Of a DNA stretch of 57,697 bases, positions 24,521 through 34,869 are shown piece by piece. A program made the position numbers and the translations under genes. How positions within the stretch are numbered: position 1 is the stretch's first letter; the number at the start of each line of letters is the position of its first letter. The stretch is from the NCBI GenBank assembly GCA_031081585.1, contig JAVHLY010000007.1, forward strand, positions 42,626 to 100,322, in the 5' to 3' direction. Under the pieces are notes generated by a model. It saw only the letters and a list, made by a program, of their open reading frames with translations, searched no databases and was not told the DNA's origin. Source of the DNA: Armatimonadota bacterium (GTDB taxonomy: Bacteria; Sysuimicrobiota; Sysuimicrobiia; Sysuimicrobiales; Humicultoraceae).

Positions 24521-25608
24521 GGTCCCTTCCCTCCCGTCTCCAGCAGCCACAGCCCCAGCCGGGCGGCCTGCGCCACCCGCCTGGCCTCCTCCGGGGTGCG
24601 GGCCTCGCCGAGGCGGCGCTGCGCCAGCGCCAGGAACTTCCCGCGGACGGTCACGTCGCCCGCCTCGGGGGCCTGCAGGCCCACCGTCGCCTCGTCGCTG
24701 ATCTCCAGCGCAAAGAAGCGGGGCCCCAGGCGCTCGCGCACCGCGGCCACGTCGAGGAAGTGCCCCGGCGGCACCTCACCGGTCAGCCGCACGTGCAGGA
24801 CTAGGTCGCCGTCCGCGTGGGTCTCGAGGGCGGCCGCCAGCGCGTCGATGGTGGCGAGCGACGCTGCCGCCACCGTGACGACCTCCGCGCGGCGCCGGCC
24901 GAGCCGCAGCGCGGAGACCTGCGGCGGCCCGTCGCCCAGCGTGACCAGGAGGCCGCCTTCGCCCTGCCCGTCCCGGTCCACCAGTTCGGGCGTCCCAGCG
25001 TACCAGGCGGGCACGCTCGCGGGGATCGTGTGGACCCGGTGGAGGCCCCCCAGGGCCAGGTAGGCCAGCCCGGCGTCCCGCGCCTGGGCCAGCGCCTCGG
25101 CGGCCTCCTTCACCCCGACATGCCCCACGCCCACGGTTGCGACGCCCGTCGCTGGCGCAGGCACGCGCCACGGCCCGCTCTCCCCGCGGCGTCGCGAGCG
25201 GCCGCTGATCGCGAGTGGAGCGTCGGGCACCTCGACGACGGCAGGCGTGGGCGGCAGGACGGTGACGCCCGGAACCCCCGCGAGCGCCCCGCCGGCGTAG
25301 GTGCCGTCCGCCTCCAGCGCGTCGGCCTCGCCGGCGGCGATGACGACGGGGATCCCCGCGGCCGTCACGCGGCCGAGCTGACCGGCGACGAACTCGGCCA
25401 GCTCGCGGGGCGGCCGCGGCGTGGCGAAGAGATCCCCGGCCACCACGACGGCGCGCACGTGCTCCGCCAACCCCTTCTGCAGCGCCCTGGCAAACGTCTC
25501 GCGCACCTGGCGGCGCTGGGCCGCCCCGCGCTCCCCCAGCCAGGGCAGAGGCGCCCCCAGGTGGACGTCGGCCAGGTGGAGGAGGCGCACCTTACCGGCT
25601 CTGGCCAT
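24517..25608 (-). CDS. SbcD/Mre11-like phosphoesterase with degenerate active site
   Basis: A 363-residue calcineurin-like phosphoesterase paired with an SbcC-like ATPase. Motif I HLADVHLG (Asp, His) and motif II AGDLF (Asp) are intact. Where Mre11/SbcD has GNHD, this protein has GEAD, losing both the metal-ligand Asn and the catalytic His. The usual GHxH near residue 190 reads GGLH, losing one more ligand His. Nuclease activity is therefore doubtful, while the structural partner role may remain. It overlaps the CorC-like gene upstream by 17 bp and the SbcC-like gene by 4 bp. Confidence 0.85.
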   Translation of the reverse strand: MARAGKVRLLHLADVHLGAPLPWLGERGAAQRRQVRETFARALQKGLAEHVRAVVVAGDLFATPRPPRELAEFVAGQLGRVTAAGIPVVIAAGEADALEADGTYAGGALAGVPGVTVLPPTPAVVEVPDAPLAISGRSRRRGESGPWRVPAPATGVATVGVGHVGVKEAAEALAQARDAGLAYLALGGLHRVHTIPASVPAWYAGTPELVDRDGQGEGGLLVTLGDGPPQVSALRLGRRRAEVVTVAAASLATIDALAAALETHADGDLVLHVRLTGEVPPGHFLDVAAVRERLGPRFFALEISDEATVGLQAPEAGDVTVRGKFLALAQRRLGEARTPEEARRVAQAARLGLWLLETGGKGP

Positions 25609-26887
25609 GGGTCACGATGGCCTCTCGCACGCCGTGGCCGGCGACGGCGGCCACCTCGAAGCGCACCCCCTCGTACACCACCACGTCCCCCACCCGGGCC
25701 GGCCGCTCCAGCAGGGCCAGGATGAGACCGCTCGTCGTGTCGACCTCCTCGTGCTCCAGTTCGACGCCCAGGTGCTCCCCCACTTCGTCCAGCCGCACGG
25801 TGCCGGCCACGTGGAGACGGCCGGCGGCGTCGCGCCAGATCTCCGGGCGCTCCCCGGCATCCGGCTCGATCTCGCCGACGATCTCCTCGAAGAGGTCCTC
25901 GATGGTGACGATGCCGCGCGTCCCACCCTGCTCGTCCAGCACCACCACGAGCTGGCTGCGGGACTGGTGCATCACCTCGAGGACCCGGTCGAGCGGCGTG
26001 GTCTTCGGCAGGTAGGCCACCGGGCGGGGCCGGTCGACCGCCAGCGGCCGTCCCTCCACCAGGCGGGCGAGGAGGTCCTTGACGTGCACGGCGCCGACGA
26101 TGTGGTCGAGGTCCTCACGGTAGACCGGGTACCGGGTGTGCGGGTCGGTCACCAGGATTTCCTCGATTTCCTCCGGCGTGGCGTCCTCGGGGATCCCGGT
26201 CACCTCCACCCGGGGGACCATCGCCTCCCCAGCGGTCAGCTCCCCGAACTCGAAGAGCTCCCGCAGCACCCGCCCGGCCTCGGGGCGCAGCAGGCCGGTG
26301 GCCTGGCTCTCCTCGACGATGAGCTGCAGCTCCTCGGGGGTGTAGTAGTACTCGGCGGCGCTGGGGCGCCGGGTGAACCCGACCAGCCGGAGCAGCCCGT
26401 TGCCGAGGGCGTTGAAGCCGACCACGAAGGGGTAGAGCAGGGTGCGGATCCACAGGACCGGCGGGGTGACGGTGAGCACGGTGGGCTCGGCGTACTGGAG
26501 CGCCAGCGACTTGGGCACCATCTCCCCCACGACGATGTGCAGGTAGGTGAGGACGGTGACCGCCAGCACGCTGCCGGCGGCGTGGGCGGCGATCCAGCGC
26601 GCCGCGCCCCACCCCTCCAGGTGCGTGGCGATCCACCCGGCCACCACGTGCTCACCGTACATGCCGAGCCCCAGGCTGGCGGCGGTGATGCCGAGCTGTG
26701 CCGTGGCGATGTACTGGTCCTGCCAGCGCGGGTCGCTCAGGATGCGCTGCACCAGGCGGGCGATCCGCTCCCCCGCCGTCGCCCGGCGGCTGATGGCCGG
26801 GCGCGGCACGCCCACGATGGCGAACTCCGCCGCGACGAAGAGGCCGTTCAGCAGGACGAGGGTGAGGATGACCAGCAGCGGGATCAC
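25592..26887 (-). CDS. CorC/HlyC family CNNM-CBS membrane protein, copy 2
   Basis: A 431-residue protein with an N-terminal CNNM (DUF21) domain of about four membrane helices (LLVILTLVLLNGLFVAAEFAIV, GEMVPKSLALQ), a tandem CBS pair (MVPRVEVTGIPEDA, TRGIVTIEDLFEEIVGEI) and a C-terminal transporter-associated domain. Relatives take part in Mg2+/Co2+ efflux. The GTG start overlaps the stop of a paralogue of the same architecture. A membrane ion transporter pair leading an SbcCD-like operon is probably positional linkage. Confidence 0.9.
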   Translation of the reverse strand: MIPLLVILTLVLLNGLFVAAEFAIVGVPRPAISRRATAGERIARLVQRILSDPRWQDQYIATAQLGITAASLGLGMYGEHVVAGWIATHLEGWGAARWIAAHAAGSVLAVTVLTYLHIVVGEMVPKSLALQYAEPTVLTVTPPVLWIRTLLYPFVVGFNALGNGLLRLVGFTRRPSAAEYYYTPEELQLIVEESQATGLLRPEAGRVLRELFEFGELTAGEAMVPRVEVTGIPEDATPEEIEEILVTDPHTRYPVYREDLDHIVGAVHVKDLLARLVEGRPLAVDRPRPVAYLPKTTPLDRVLEVMHQSRSQLVVVLDEQGGTRGIVTIEDLFEEIVGEIEPDAGERPEIWRDAAGRLHVAGTVRLDEVGEHLGVELEHEEVDTTSGLILALLERPARVGDVVVYEGVRFEVAAVAGHGVREAIVTHGQSR

Positions 26888-28224
26888 CGGCGTCCTCCCG
26901 CGACCTGCACCGGGCGCACGGCCACCGCCGCGACGGCGTGGTGCTCGACGGCCATCACCTCGACCTCCACGCCGTCGATGGTGACCCGCTCCCCCACCTC
27001 GGGGAGGTGGCCGAGCGCCTCCACCACCCGTCCCCCCACCGTGTCGGCCTCGCCGTCGCCGAGCGGGCCGATCCACGGCTCCGCCTCGTGCAGGCGCATG
27101 CGGCCGGGCAGCAGCAGCCGCCCGTCGGGGAGGCGCTGGGGCGCCGCCGCCTCGGCCTTGAACTCGTCGGGGACCGGCCCCAGCAGCTCCCGCAGGACGT
27201 CCTCCAGCGTCACGAGCCCGGCCACGCCCCCCAGCTCGTCGATGACGATGGCCATCTGCGAGCGGGACTCCCGCAGCAGCCCCAGCAGCCGGTCGGCCCG
27301 CACCATCTCCGGGACGCGCGGCACCGGGCGCATCGCCTGCCGCACCAGGTCCGGCGGGACGACGCGCTTCCCGCCGGCGGCGCGCATCGCCCGCACCCAC
27401 CCCACCGTGAGGTCGCGGGCGTGGACGATGCCCACGATGTCGTCGATGGTGCCCCGGTAGACCGGCAGGCGGGTGAAGGGCGAGGCGGCGACGGTGCGCA
27501 GCACCTCCTCCACGGGGTCGTCTATGTCCACGGCGACCATCTGCGTCCGCGGGACCATGAGCTGGCGCACCTTCCGCGTGGTGAGCTGCAGGGCGCGTTG
27601 CAGGCGGCGGTGCTCGTCGGGCTCGAGCAGACCGCCGTCGCGGCTCTCCGCCAGCAGCAGGGCGATCTCCTCGGGGGAGTGGACGTGCCGGTGCCGCGCC
27701 TGGGGGATGCGCAGCAGGCGGAGGAGCCAGAGCCCGCTGCCGTTGAGCAGGGCAATGAACCAGGAGAAGAGACCCAGGGACCACTGCATGGGGAGGGCCG
27801 TGGCCAGGGCCACGGCCGTGGGATTCTGCAACGCCACGGTCTTGGGCATCAGTTCGCCCAGCACGATCTGGAGGGCGGTGAGGCCTCCCAGGACGGCCAC
27901 CGAGGCCACGGAGAGGGCCAGCGCCTCGCCCCACCCGCCATAGGTCGCCAGCAGCGATGCCAGCGCCGGCGTCAGCGTGGCCTGGCCGTAGGCGCCCAGG
28001 GCCAGGCTGCTGAGGGTGATGCCGACCTGGCAGGCAGCGATGTAGCGGTCCAGCCGGCGCGGGTCCTCCAGGTGCGGCAGGAGGCGGCGGGCCAGCGTGT
28101 GCCCCTCTTCGGCCAGCTGGCGAACGCGGCTGCGGCGCACGCCCACCGCGCCGAACTCGGCCAGGACGTAGAGGGCGTTGACCGCGATGAGGAAGAGGAC
28201 AACGAACCCGACAGTGAGGCTCAC
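26884..28224 (-). CDS. CorC/HlyC family CNNM-CBS membrane protein, copy 1
   Basis: A 446-residue paralogue of the next gene: DUF21 domain (LFLIAVNALYVLAEFGAVGVRRSR, LGELMPKTVALQNP), CBS pair (MVPRTQMVAVDIDDP, GGVAGLVTLEDVLRELLG) and C-terminal CorC_HlyC domain. Tandem pairs of this kind are common and may form heterodimers. GTG start after GAGGGGAGG. The roughly 130-bp upstream region up to the dedA-type gene shows no recognisable Mg2+ riboswitch. Likely role: divalent cation efflux or homeostasis. Confidence 0.9.
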   Translation of the reverse strand: MSLTVGFVVLFLIAVNALYVLAEFGAVGVRRSRVRQLAEEGHTLARRLLPHLEDPRRLDRYIAACQVGITLSSLALGAYGQATLTPALASLLATYGGWGEALALSVASVAVLGGLTALQIVLGELMPKTVALQNPTAVALATALPMQWSLGLFSWFIALLNGSGLWLLRLLRIPQARHRHVHSPEEIALLLAESRDGGLLEPDEHRRLQRALQLTTRKVRQLMVPRTQMVAVDIDDPVEEVLRTVAASPFTRLPVYRGTIDDIVGIVHARDLTVGWVRAMRAAGGKRVVPPDLVRQAMRPVPRVPEMVRADRLLGLLRESRSQMAIVIDELGGVAGLVTLEDVLRELLGPVPDEFKAEAAAPQRLPDGRLLLPGRMRLHEAEPWIGPLGDGEADTVGGRVVEALGHLPEVGERVTIDGVEVEVMAVEHHAVAAVAVRPVQVAGGRR

Positions 28225-28356
28225 GATCCGCCTCCCCTCGGATCGTGCGGGACGGGCTCCCCTCCGGGGTCGGCCATGGGCACTCCCATCATACCATCCA
28301 GGGGTTCTATTGCCTTTGAGGGCGGTATTTCAGGCCTTCAGGCGGCTTTCTTGTGG

Positions 28357-28950
28357 TCACGGACCGTGGGCAGCCAGGGCGGCACGGTGCTGCCTGACCA
28401 GGTGGACGACCCAACCGACCACTCCGGCGACGGCGAGGAGGACAAGGGTGGCGCGGGGAAGCCACCCCCACTGGGCCCAGCGCGACGCCAGGTAGGCGAA
28501 GAGGGCCAATCCGGCCACGGTGTAGAGGAGCGAGCCGATGAGCGTCCACAGGAGGAAGGTCGGGAAGGGCATCAGGCCTACCCCGGCCAGGCAGGACCCC
28601 CAGGGGCGCAGCTGACCCAGGAAGCGGACGACCAGGATGGCCACGGCGCCGTGGCGGACGAAGAGGTCGCGGAGCGGCCGCTGGACGGCCGCCGCCCCCG
28701 GCCGTCCGGAGAAGGCGCGCCTGAGCAGCCAGCCACCCTGCCGGCCGACGAGGTAGGCCGCCACCGAGCCGAGCAGTTGCCCTCCCAGCACGGCCAGGAA
28801 CGCGACGGGATGGGGGAGGCGGATGGCCACCAGGAAAGCCGCCTCGGTGGGGAAGGGGACGAAAGCACTCTCCAGGGCGAACGCCGCGAGCACACCCCAC
28901 GCCCCGTAGCCCTCGACGACGGTCATGACGGCCTCGGCCAGGGAACGCAC
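28357..28950 (-). CDS. DedA family membrane protein
   Basis: A 197-residue polytopic protein with the DedA/SNARE-assoc pattern: ESAFVPFPTEAAF in the first re-entrant region, GSVAAYLVGRQGG, and VVRFLGQLRPWGSCLAG with the conserved Arg residues. DedA proteins act as lipid flippases (undecaprenyl phosphate, phosphatidylethanolamine) driven by proton motive force. It is the last gene of the amino acid transporter operon, 6 bp after the amidohydrolase. Confidence 0.88.
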   Translation of the reverse strand: MRSLAEAVMTVVEGYGAWGVLAAFALESAFVPFPTEAAFLVAIRLPHPVAFLAVLGGQLLGSVAAYLVGRQGGWLLRRAFSGRPGAAAVQRPLRDLFVRHGAVAILVVRFLGQLRPWGSCLAGVGLMPFPTFLLWTLIGSLLYTVAGLALFAYLASRWAQWGWLPRATLVLLAVAGVVGWVVHLVRQHRAALAAHGP

Positions 28951-28956
28951 GCGCGG

Positions 28957-29892
28957 TCAGGCCAGCCGGTAGACCCGGCGGGCGTTGCCGGCCAGGATCA
29001 GGGCGCGCTGCTCGGGGGTGAGCTCCAGCCGCTCCAGGATGGCCGTCTGCTCCGCCAGGATGTGACGCCGGTACTCCAGCGGGTTGGTGGAGTCGGTGCC
29101 GAAGAGGATGCGCTCGGGCCCGTAGGCCCGCAGGGCGTCGCGGAAGACCTCCTCCAGCGAGGGGGCGCCGGGGGTGAAGAGGCGCCAGTTGTTGGTCCCG
29201 GAGGTGTCCACGCAGACGTTGTCGGTGTGGTAGGCGAGGAAGAGCGTCTCGCGCAGGAAGCCGGCGCCGAAATGGGCGATGATGAAGGTGACCTCGGGGA
29301 ACTCCTTGACCGGCGCCGACAGCGGCAAGGGGCTGGCGTAGCTCAGGTCGTAGAAGGCCCCCACCGTGATGCCGAAGTGGAAGAGAACGGGCAGCCCCTG
29401 CTCGGCGCACGCCTCGTAGAGCGGGTAGAGGATGCGGTCGTTCGGCAGGAAGCGCTGGATGGGTGGGTAGAGCTTCAGGGCGCGCAGTCCCCGGGCGCGG
29501 AAGGTGCGCACCAGGCGCGGGGCGTCGGGGTGGAGGGGGTCCACCAGCGAGCCGATGACGTGCAGCCGGTCGGGCTGCACCGCCGTGAAGGCGGCCAGCT
29601 CCTCGTTGGCCTCGCCCACGGCGATGAACAGCCCGGCCGCCACCCCGGCCTCGTCGAAGGCGCGCAGCCAGCGGCGGGCGTGCTCCTCCACCGTGATGCC
29701 GCGCAGCGCCTCCAGGCGCTCCTCCAGGGTCCGCCCGCGCACGCGCGCCCGCTGGACCGCAGCCTCCCGCAGGGTCCCGTACCGCCTCACCGTGCGGCGC
29801 ACCATCTCCTCGGTGACCAGGTGGAGGTGGGCGTCGATGACGGTGGAGCGGGCGGGGGCGTCGGCCGGCCCGGGCGCTGTGGCGGCCGTCAC
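28957..29892 (-). CDS. Amidohydrolase family TIM-barrel metalloenzyme
   Basis: A 311-residue amidohydrolase-2 type enzyme. The metal-binding motif IDAHLHL near residue 19, His in VLFHFG, His in IIAHFG and catalytic Asp in LFGTDST are all present. This group includes ACMSD-like decarboxylases and lactone hydrolases; the substrate cannot be read. Its position directly after a polar amino acid importer (7-bp gap) suggests it handles an imported amino acid derivative. Confidence 0.85.
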   Translation of the reverse strand: MTAATAPGPADAPARSTVIDAHLHLVTEEMVRRTVRRYGTLREAAVQRARVRGRTLEERLEALRGITVEEHARRWLRAFDEAGVAAGLFIAVGEANEELAAFTAVQPDRLHVIGSLVDPLHPDAPRLVRTFRARGLRALKLYPPIQRFLPNDRILYPLYEACAEQGLPVLFHFGITVGAFYDLSYASPLPLSAPVKEFPEVTFIIAHFGAGFLRETLFLAYHTDNVCVDTSGTNNWRLFTPGAPSLEEVFRDALRAYGPERILFGTDSTNPLEYRRHILAEQTAILERLELTPEQRALILAGNARRVYRLA

Positions 29893-29899
29893 GGGGCGG

Positions 29900-30721
<822 letters not shown>

Positions 30722-30761
30722 TCTACGCCATGCGCCTCCCGGGAAGGTCCCGCATCGTCTG

Positions 30762-31793
30762 CTATCGCTCCCCCAGCCCGAGGCGCCGCTCCAGGGCACG
30801 GCTCCCGGCCGACATCAGGTAGGAGAAGACGAAGTAGACCACCAGCAGGAAGACGTACACCTCGCGCACGTCGTGCAGGTAGGCGGTCACCCCGAGCAGC
30901 GCCCGGCCGATCCCCACCAGCTCGGTCAGGCCGATGATCACCGTGAGCGAGGTGTCCTTGAAGAGGCTGATGAAGTGCCCCACCAGCGCCGGGATCATGT
31001 TCTTGAAGGCCTGGGGCAGCACCACGTAGGCCATCGCCTGCCAGCCGGAGAGGCCCAGCGCCCGCGCCGCCTCCCGCTGCCCCCGCGGCACGGAGAGGAT
31101 GCCGCCCCGCATGATCTCCCCGACGTAGGCCGCCGAGAAGACCGTCATGGCGATCATGGCCCGGTGCACCTTCGTCAGCACGTCCCCCGAGACCAGGGTG
31201 GCGAAGACGAAGAACCACAGCAGGACGGTGATCAGCGGGACGCCCCGGATCACCTCGATGTACACGGTGCAGACGACCCGCACCGCCGGCAGGGCGGAGA
31301 CCCGGCCCATCCCCAGGAGCACGCCCAGCGGGAAGGAGGCGCCGATGGCCACGACCGCCAGCAGCAGGGTCAGGTAGAGGCCGCCCACCTGTTCGATGCG
31401 GATCGGCGCGGCCAGCCACAGCACCGCCCCCACCGTCGCCCCCCACAGCCCCGCCAGCCCCCGCGGCGCCACCCGCGCCCGTACGCCGGCCGCGGTGAGC
31501 AGCGCCGCCGCCGCCACCAGCCCGCCCGCCCACCAGGCCCGCCAGAGGTGCTCGTGCGGCACCAGCCCCACCGTCCAGATGCGCAGGTTGTCGGTGACGA
31601 CGCCCCACCGGGCGTGGACCGCCCAGCGCCAGATGGCCCGGCCCAGGAAGAGGACGGCGGCGGCGGTGAGGACGGTGAGCAGGGCGTTGAACCAGCCGTC
31701 GAAGAGGTGGCGCCGGATCCAGCCCAGCGGCCCCAGCCGCTCCTCGGGCGGGGGGAGCTCCTGCGGCGGGAAGACCTCGGCGCGCGTGACCAT
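30762..31793 (-). CDS. aapM: Polar amino acid ABC transporter permease (AapM-like)
   Basis: A 343-residue permease: extra N-terminal helices, then the core PAAT permease with [18 protein letters not shown] and the EAA loop [20 protein letters not shown]. The long N-terminus and pairing with a second large permease match general L-amino acid transporters (AapQM, BztBC). ATG 31793 lies 2 bp after the aapQ stop. Confidence 0.93.
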   Translation of the reverse strand: MVTRAEVFPPQELPPPEERLGPLGWIRRHLFDGWFNALLTVLTAAAVLFLGRAIWRWAVHARWGVVTDNLRIWTVGLVPHEHLWRAWWAGGLVAAAALLTAAGVRARVAPRGLAGLWGATVGAVLWLAAPIRIEQVGGLYLTLLLAVVAIGASFPLGVLLGMGRVSALPAVRVVCTVYIEVIRGVPLITVLLWFFVFATLVSGDVLTKVHRAMIAMTVFSAAYVGEIMRGGILSVPRGQREAARALGLSGWQAMAYVVLPQAFKNMIPALVGHFISLFKDTSLTVIIGLTELVGIGRALLGVTAYLHDVREVYVFLLVVYFVFSYLMSAGSRALERRLGLGER

Positions 31794-31795
31794 GG

Positions 31796-32863
31796 TCAGG
31801 CCGGCAGGGCCAGCACCCGGCGGATCAGGTTGAGGACGGCGGAGATGGCCAGCGACATGGCCAGGTAGGCCAGCGTCACCACGGTGAAGGTCTCCAGCGA
31901 GCGGAAGGACTGGCTGCTGATGGTGCTGGCCACGGTGAGCAGCTCGGCGAACCCCACGCCGATGGCCAGGCTGCTGTTCTTCGTCAGGTTCAGGAACTGG
32001 TTGCCCAGCGGCGGGATGACGATGCGCAGGGCCTGCGGCAGGACGACGAAGCGCAGCGCCTGCGTGTAGGCCAGCCCCAGGCTGCGCGCCGCCTCCATCT
32101 GGCCGCGCGGGATGGCCAGGATCCCGCCGCGGACGATCTCGGCGATGAAGGCGGAGGTGTAGACGGCCAGCCCGACGACCAGCGCCGCGAACTCGCTGCT
32201 CATCTGGAAGCCGCCGTCGACGACGAAGCGCCCGAAGCGCTCCGCCACGGTGCCCCCCACGGCCAGCCCGCTGTTCGTCAGCACCACGGCGCCGCCCAGC
32301 AGCCGGAGCGGCGGGTGCTGCAGGGTGCCGGGCGGCAGCTGCAGGAAGACGGCGAAGTACCAGAAGAAGAGCTGGACGAGCAGCGGGGTGTTGCGCAGGA
32401 ACTCCACGTAGGCCAGCGCCAGCCGGTTCACCAGCCAGTTGCGGGAGAGGCGGGCCACCCCCACCACCAGCCCCAGGGCCGTGGCCAGGGCGATGCCCAG
32501 CAGGGCCACCTTCACGGTGTTGAAGGCCCCGGCGATCATCGCCTCCGCGTAGGAAGCGTCGGGGCCGAACCGGGTGAGGCTCCACGTCTCCAGGTCGATG
32601 GTGGGGCCCAGCGCGCTCAGGTGGAAGCCGGCGGGCCGGTCCCAGAAGCCCCAGTCCAGGTGGATGCCGCGGCGGGCCACGCCGCGGGCCACGGCCGTCC
32701 ACCCGGCCCAGCCCAGCCCGGCGACGGCGAGGAGGAAGAGGACCTGCAGCAGCACGGCCCGGGCGCGCGCGTTCGTCAGGAGCGCCGCGGCCCGGGCCGC
32801 CAGCGGCCGGGCGGTCCGGGAGGGCCTCGCCTGACGACGCTCCGGACCGCCCCAGGGCGTCAT
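31796..32863 (-). CDS. aapQ: Polar amino acid ABC transporter permease (AapQ-like)
   Basis: A 355-residue permease with a large loop between the first and second helices, as in AapQ/BztB. The core shows YVEFLRNTPLLVQLFFWYF, the membrane segment YTSAFIAEIVRGGILAIPRGQ and the EAA loop EAARSLGLAYTQALRFVVLP. It forms a heterodimer with the next permease. Thirteen bp separate it from the binding-protein gene. Confidence 0.93.
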   Translation of the reverse strand: MTPWGGPERRQARPSRTARPLAARAAALLTNARARAVLLQVLFLLAVAGLGWAGWTAVARGVARRGIHLDWGFWDRPAGFHLSALGPTIDLETWSLTRFGPDASYAEAMIAGAFNTVKVALLGIALATALGLVVGVARLSRNWLVNRLALAYVEFLRNTPLLVQLFFWYFAVFLQLPPGTLQHPPLRLLGGAVVLTNSGLAVGGTVAERFGRFVVDGGFQMSSEFAALVVGLAVYTSAFIAEIVRGGILAIPRGQMEAARSLGLAYTQALRFVVLPQALRIVIPPLGNQFLNLTKNSSLAIGVGFAELLTVASTISSQSFRSLETFTVVTLAYLAMSLAISAVLNLIRRVLALPA

Positions 32864-32876
32864 GCGCAGGGTCCGC

Positions 32877-33893
32877 CTAGCTGCGGAAGGGGCGGCTCGT
32901 CAGGGCGCCGCCGTCCCGCGCCAGCATGTTCCGCGTTCCCCGCCGCGGGATCTGGATCTGTGCCGCCGGACCGAAGTAGCGGTTGTAGATCTCGCCGTAG
33001 TTCCCCACCAGCCGCACCGCCCGCATCAGGGCGCCGCCGCGCGCCTCGATGAGCGGCTTGGCCACCGGGTTGCGCTCGGCGATCTCCCGCAGGCGCGTCT
33101 CCGAGCTCGCCGTGATCTGCGTGATGCGCAGCTCCTCGGCCAGGATGAGGCCGTAGACGGTCCAGTCCACCGTGTCGGCCCAGGCGGAGTCGTTCTGCGC
33201 GTACATGGGAGCCAGCGGCTCGTCGCTGAAGACCTCCCCCACGACCATGAAGTCCCGCGGGTTCGGCGCCGTCGCCCGGAAGGCGGCCAGCTGGCTGGCG
33301 TCGGTGGTGAAGGCGTCGCAGCGGCCCGCCACCAGCCCGTTGAAGGCCTCGGCGGCCTGGGCGAAGGTGATCAGCTCGAAGCGGAAGCCGCGCAGCCGCA
33401 GCTGGTCGGTGATGTTGCGCTCGCTGGTGGTCCCGGTGTGGACGCAGATGCGGGCGCCGTTGAGGTCGTTGAGGCTGCGGATCCGGGAGGTGCTGCGCAC
33501 CAGCAGGCGCTGCCCGTCGTAGAAGGTCACGGGGCCGAAGTCCACCTGCTCGTCCCGTCCGAAGGTCTGCGTCGTCGTGCGGAAGACGACGTCCACCGAG
33601 CCGGAGACCACCGCGGGGATGCGCGAGGCGGCCGTGAGGTTCACGAACTCCACCTCGTTCACCCCGGCGAAGGCAGCCACCGCCCGGCAGAAGTCGGCGT
33701 CGAACCCCCGCATCGTGTTCGTGCGGGGGTCGATGAAGGAGAACCCGGGGGTCGTGCCCGACACCCCGCAGATGAGCTTGCCCCGGGCGCGCACCACGTC
33801 CAGGCGCGACCGCGGCGCCTGGGCCTGCGCGACGTAGGCGGCCACGCCCACGGCCAGGAGAACCGCTAGCACCAGGGCGACGACCTGACGCAT
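32877..33893 (-). CDS. aapJ: Amino acid ABC transporter substrate-binding protein (AapJ-like)
   Basis: A 338-residue periplasmic protein with a signal peptide (VVALVLAVLLAVGVAAYVAQAQ) and the AapJ pattern: LICGVSGTTPGFSFID, MRGFDADFCRAVAAFAG and VVFRTTTQTFGRDEQVDFGP. The C-terminus ends GALMRAVRLVGNYGEIYNRYFG. AapJ-type proteins bind a broad range of L-amino acids. ATG 33893 is chosen for the signal peptide; longer ORF forms include Pro/Arg-rich junk. It heads an operon of six genes running to dedA. Confidence 0.94.
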   Translation of the reverse strand: MRQVVALVLAVLLAVGVAAYVAQAQAPRSRLDVVRARGKLICGVSGTTPGFSFIDPRTNTMRGFDADFCRAVAAFAGVNEVEFVNLTAASRIPAVVSGSVDVVFRTTTQTFGRDEQVDFGPVTFYDGQRLLVRSTSRIRSLNDLNGARICVHTGTTSERNITDQLRLRGFRFELITFAQAAEAFNGLVAGRCDAFTTDASQLAAFRATAPNPRDFMVVGEVFSDEPLAPMYAQNDSAWADTVDWTVYGLILAEELRITQITASSETRLREIAERNPVAKPLIEARGGALMRAVRLVGNYGEIYNRYFGPAAQIQIPRRGTRNMLARDGGALTSRPFRS

Positions 33894-34030
33894 CTTCCAC
33901 CCCCCCAAGGTTGGGCGGTCCCTGCCGGAACCGCCGGACCCCGGCCGGCTCGCTCCCGGGCCGCCGGAGCACCAGGAGTATTTTCCGATCCCGGGAGCGC
34001 TCCTGCCCAGAGGGACCGCCCGGCGCGCTC

Positions 34031-34738
34031 CTACCAGTAGGCCGGGAACCGTCGGGCCACCTCGCGGGCGCGGCCCCGGAACAGGAAGCCGATGGCCACC
34101 CCGGCCACGAAGCCGCCGATGTGCGCCCACCAGGCCACGCCGCCCTGGACGGCCCCGGGCGCGAGCTCGGCGGTGCCCTGGAGGAACTGGATGAGGATCC
34201 AGAACCCCAGGACCCAGACCGCGGAGAGCGGCACCAGCCGGATGACGTAGAAGGCGACGACCAGGGTGTCAATGCGCGCGTGCGGGAAGAAGACCAGGTA
34301 CGCGCCCATCACCCCGGCGATGGCGCCGCTGGCGCCGATGAGGGGGACCTGGGAGGCCGGGTCGACCAGGATCTGGCCGACGGCGGCGGCCACGCCCGAG
34401 ACCAGGTAGAAGACCAGGAACCCCAGGTGGCCGAAGACGTCCTCGACGTTGTTCCCGAAGATCCACAGGTAGAGCATGTTGCCGCCCAGGTGCAGCCAGC
34501 CCCCGTGCATGAACATCGAGGTGAACACCGTGGCGTAGACGGGCTGCGGGCTGGGCGGGGGGAGGTCGACGGCCCGGGTGATCTCGTAGGGGCGCATCCC
34601 GAAGGCCAGGACGAAGGCCTCCAGGCGCTGGGGCGGCATCTGCCACATGAAGAGGAAGACGAGGACGTTGACGACGATCAGCAGGTAGACGACGAGCGGC
34701 GTCCCCACGCCCGGGTTGTGGTCGCGCAGCGGGATCAT
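34031..34738 (-). CDS. Rhomboid family intramembrane serine protease
   Basis: A 235-residue membrane protease with six helices. The catalytic Ser lies in LIGASGAIAGVMGA and the catalytic His in WWAHIGGFVAG; the conserved HxxxN-type region appears as MFMHGGWLHLGGNMLYLWIFG. It cleaves helices of other membrane proteins; the substrate is unknown. ATG 34738 is preceded by AGAGAAGG. It lies 137 bp upstream of the amino acid transporter operon on the same strand. Confidence 0.92.
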   Translation of the reverse strand: MIPLRDHNPGVGTPLVVYLLIVVNVLVFLFMWQMPPQRLEAFVLAFGMRPYEITRAVDLPPPSPQPVYATVFTSMFMHGGWLHLGGNMLYLWIFGNNVEDVFGHLGFLVFYLVSGVAAAVGQILVDPASQVPLIGASGAIAGVMGAYLVFFPHARIDTLVVAFYVIRLVPLSAVWVLGFWILIQFLQGTAELAPGAVQGGVAWWAHIGGFVAGVAIGFLFRGRAREVARRFPAYW

Positions 34739-34813
34739 GCCTTCTCTTTTATCATCGGCCGCGAGGTCTCCTCTCGCGACCGCGCCGCCTGCCGTGTCCC
34801 TGCCGGGATGTGA

Positions 34814-34840
34814 GGAGGCCGGGACAGAGTCCCGGCCTCC
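34814..34840 (-). terminator. Perfect 12-bp hairpin, likely terminator
   Basis: Arms 34814-34825 and 34829-34840 (GGAGGCCGGGAC and complement) around a 3-nt loop, 29 bp after the stop of the YeaQ/YmgE-type gene and 70 bp upstream of rhomboid. Tight stem and loop suit an intrinsic terminator, though no T tract follows. Confidence 0.55.
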
Positions 34841-34869
34841 GGCCTGCTCTTGCGGAAATGAGGTTCGAC

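Noticed and set aside
22109-25063. 984-residue plus-strand ORF
   Set aside because: Antisense to the SbcC/SbcD-like genes, which carry complete ATPase and phosphoesterase motifs; the shadow has none.
28225-28356. Mg2+ riboswitch before the CorC-type genes
   Set aside because: The region is short and shows no recognisable conserved riboswitch core, only small GC palindromes.
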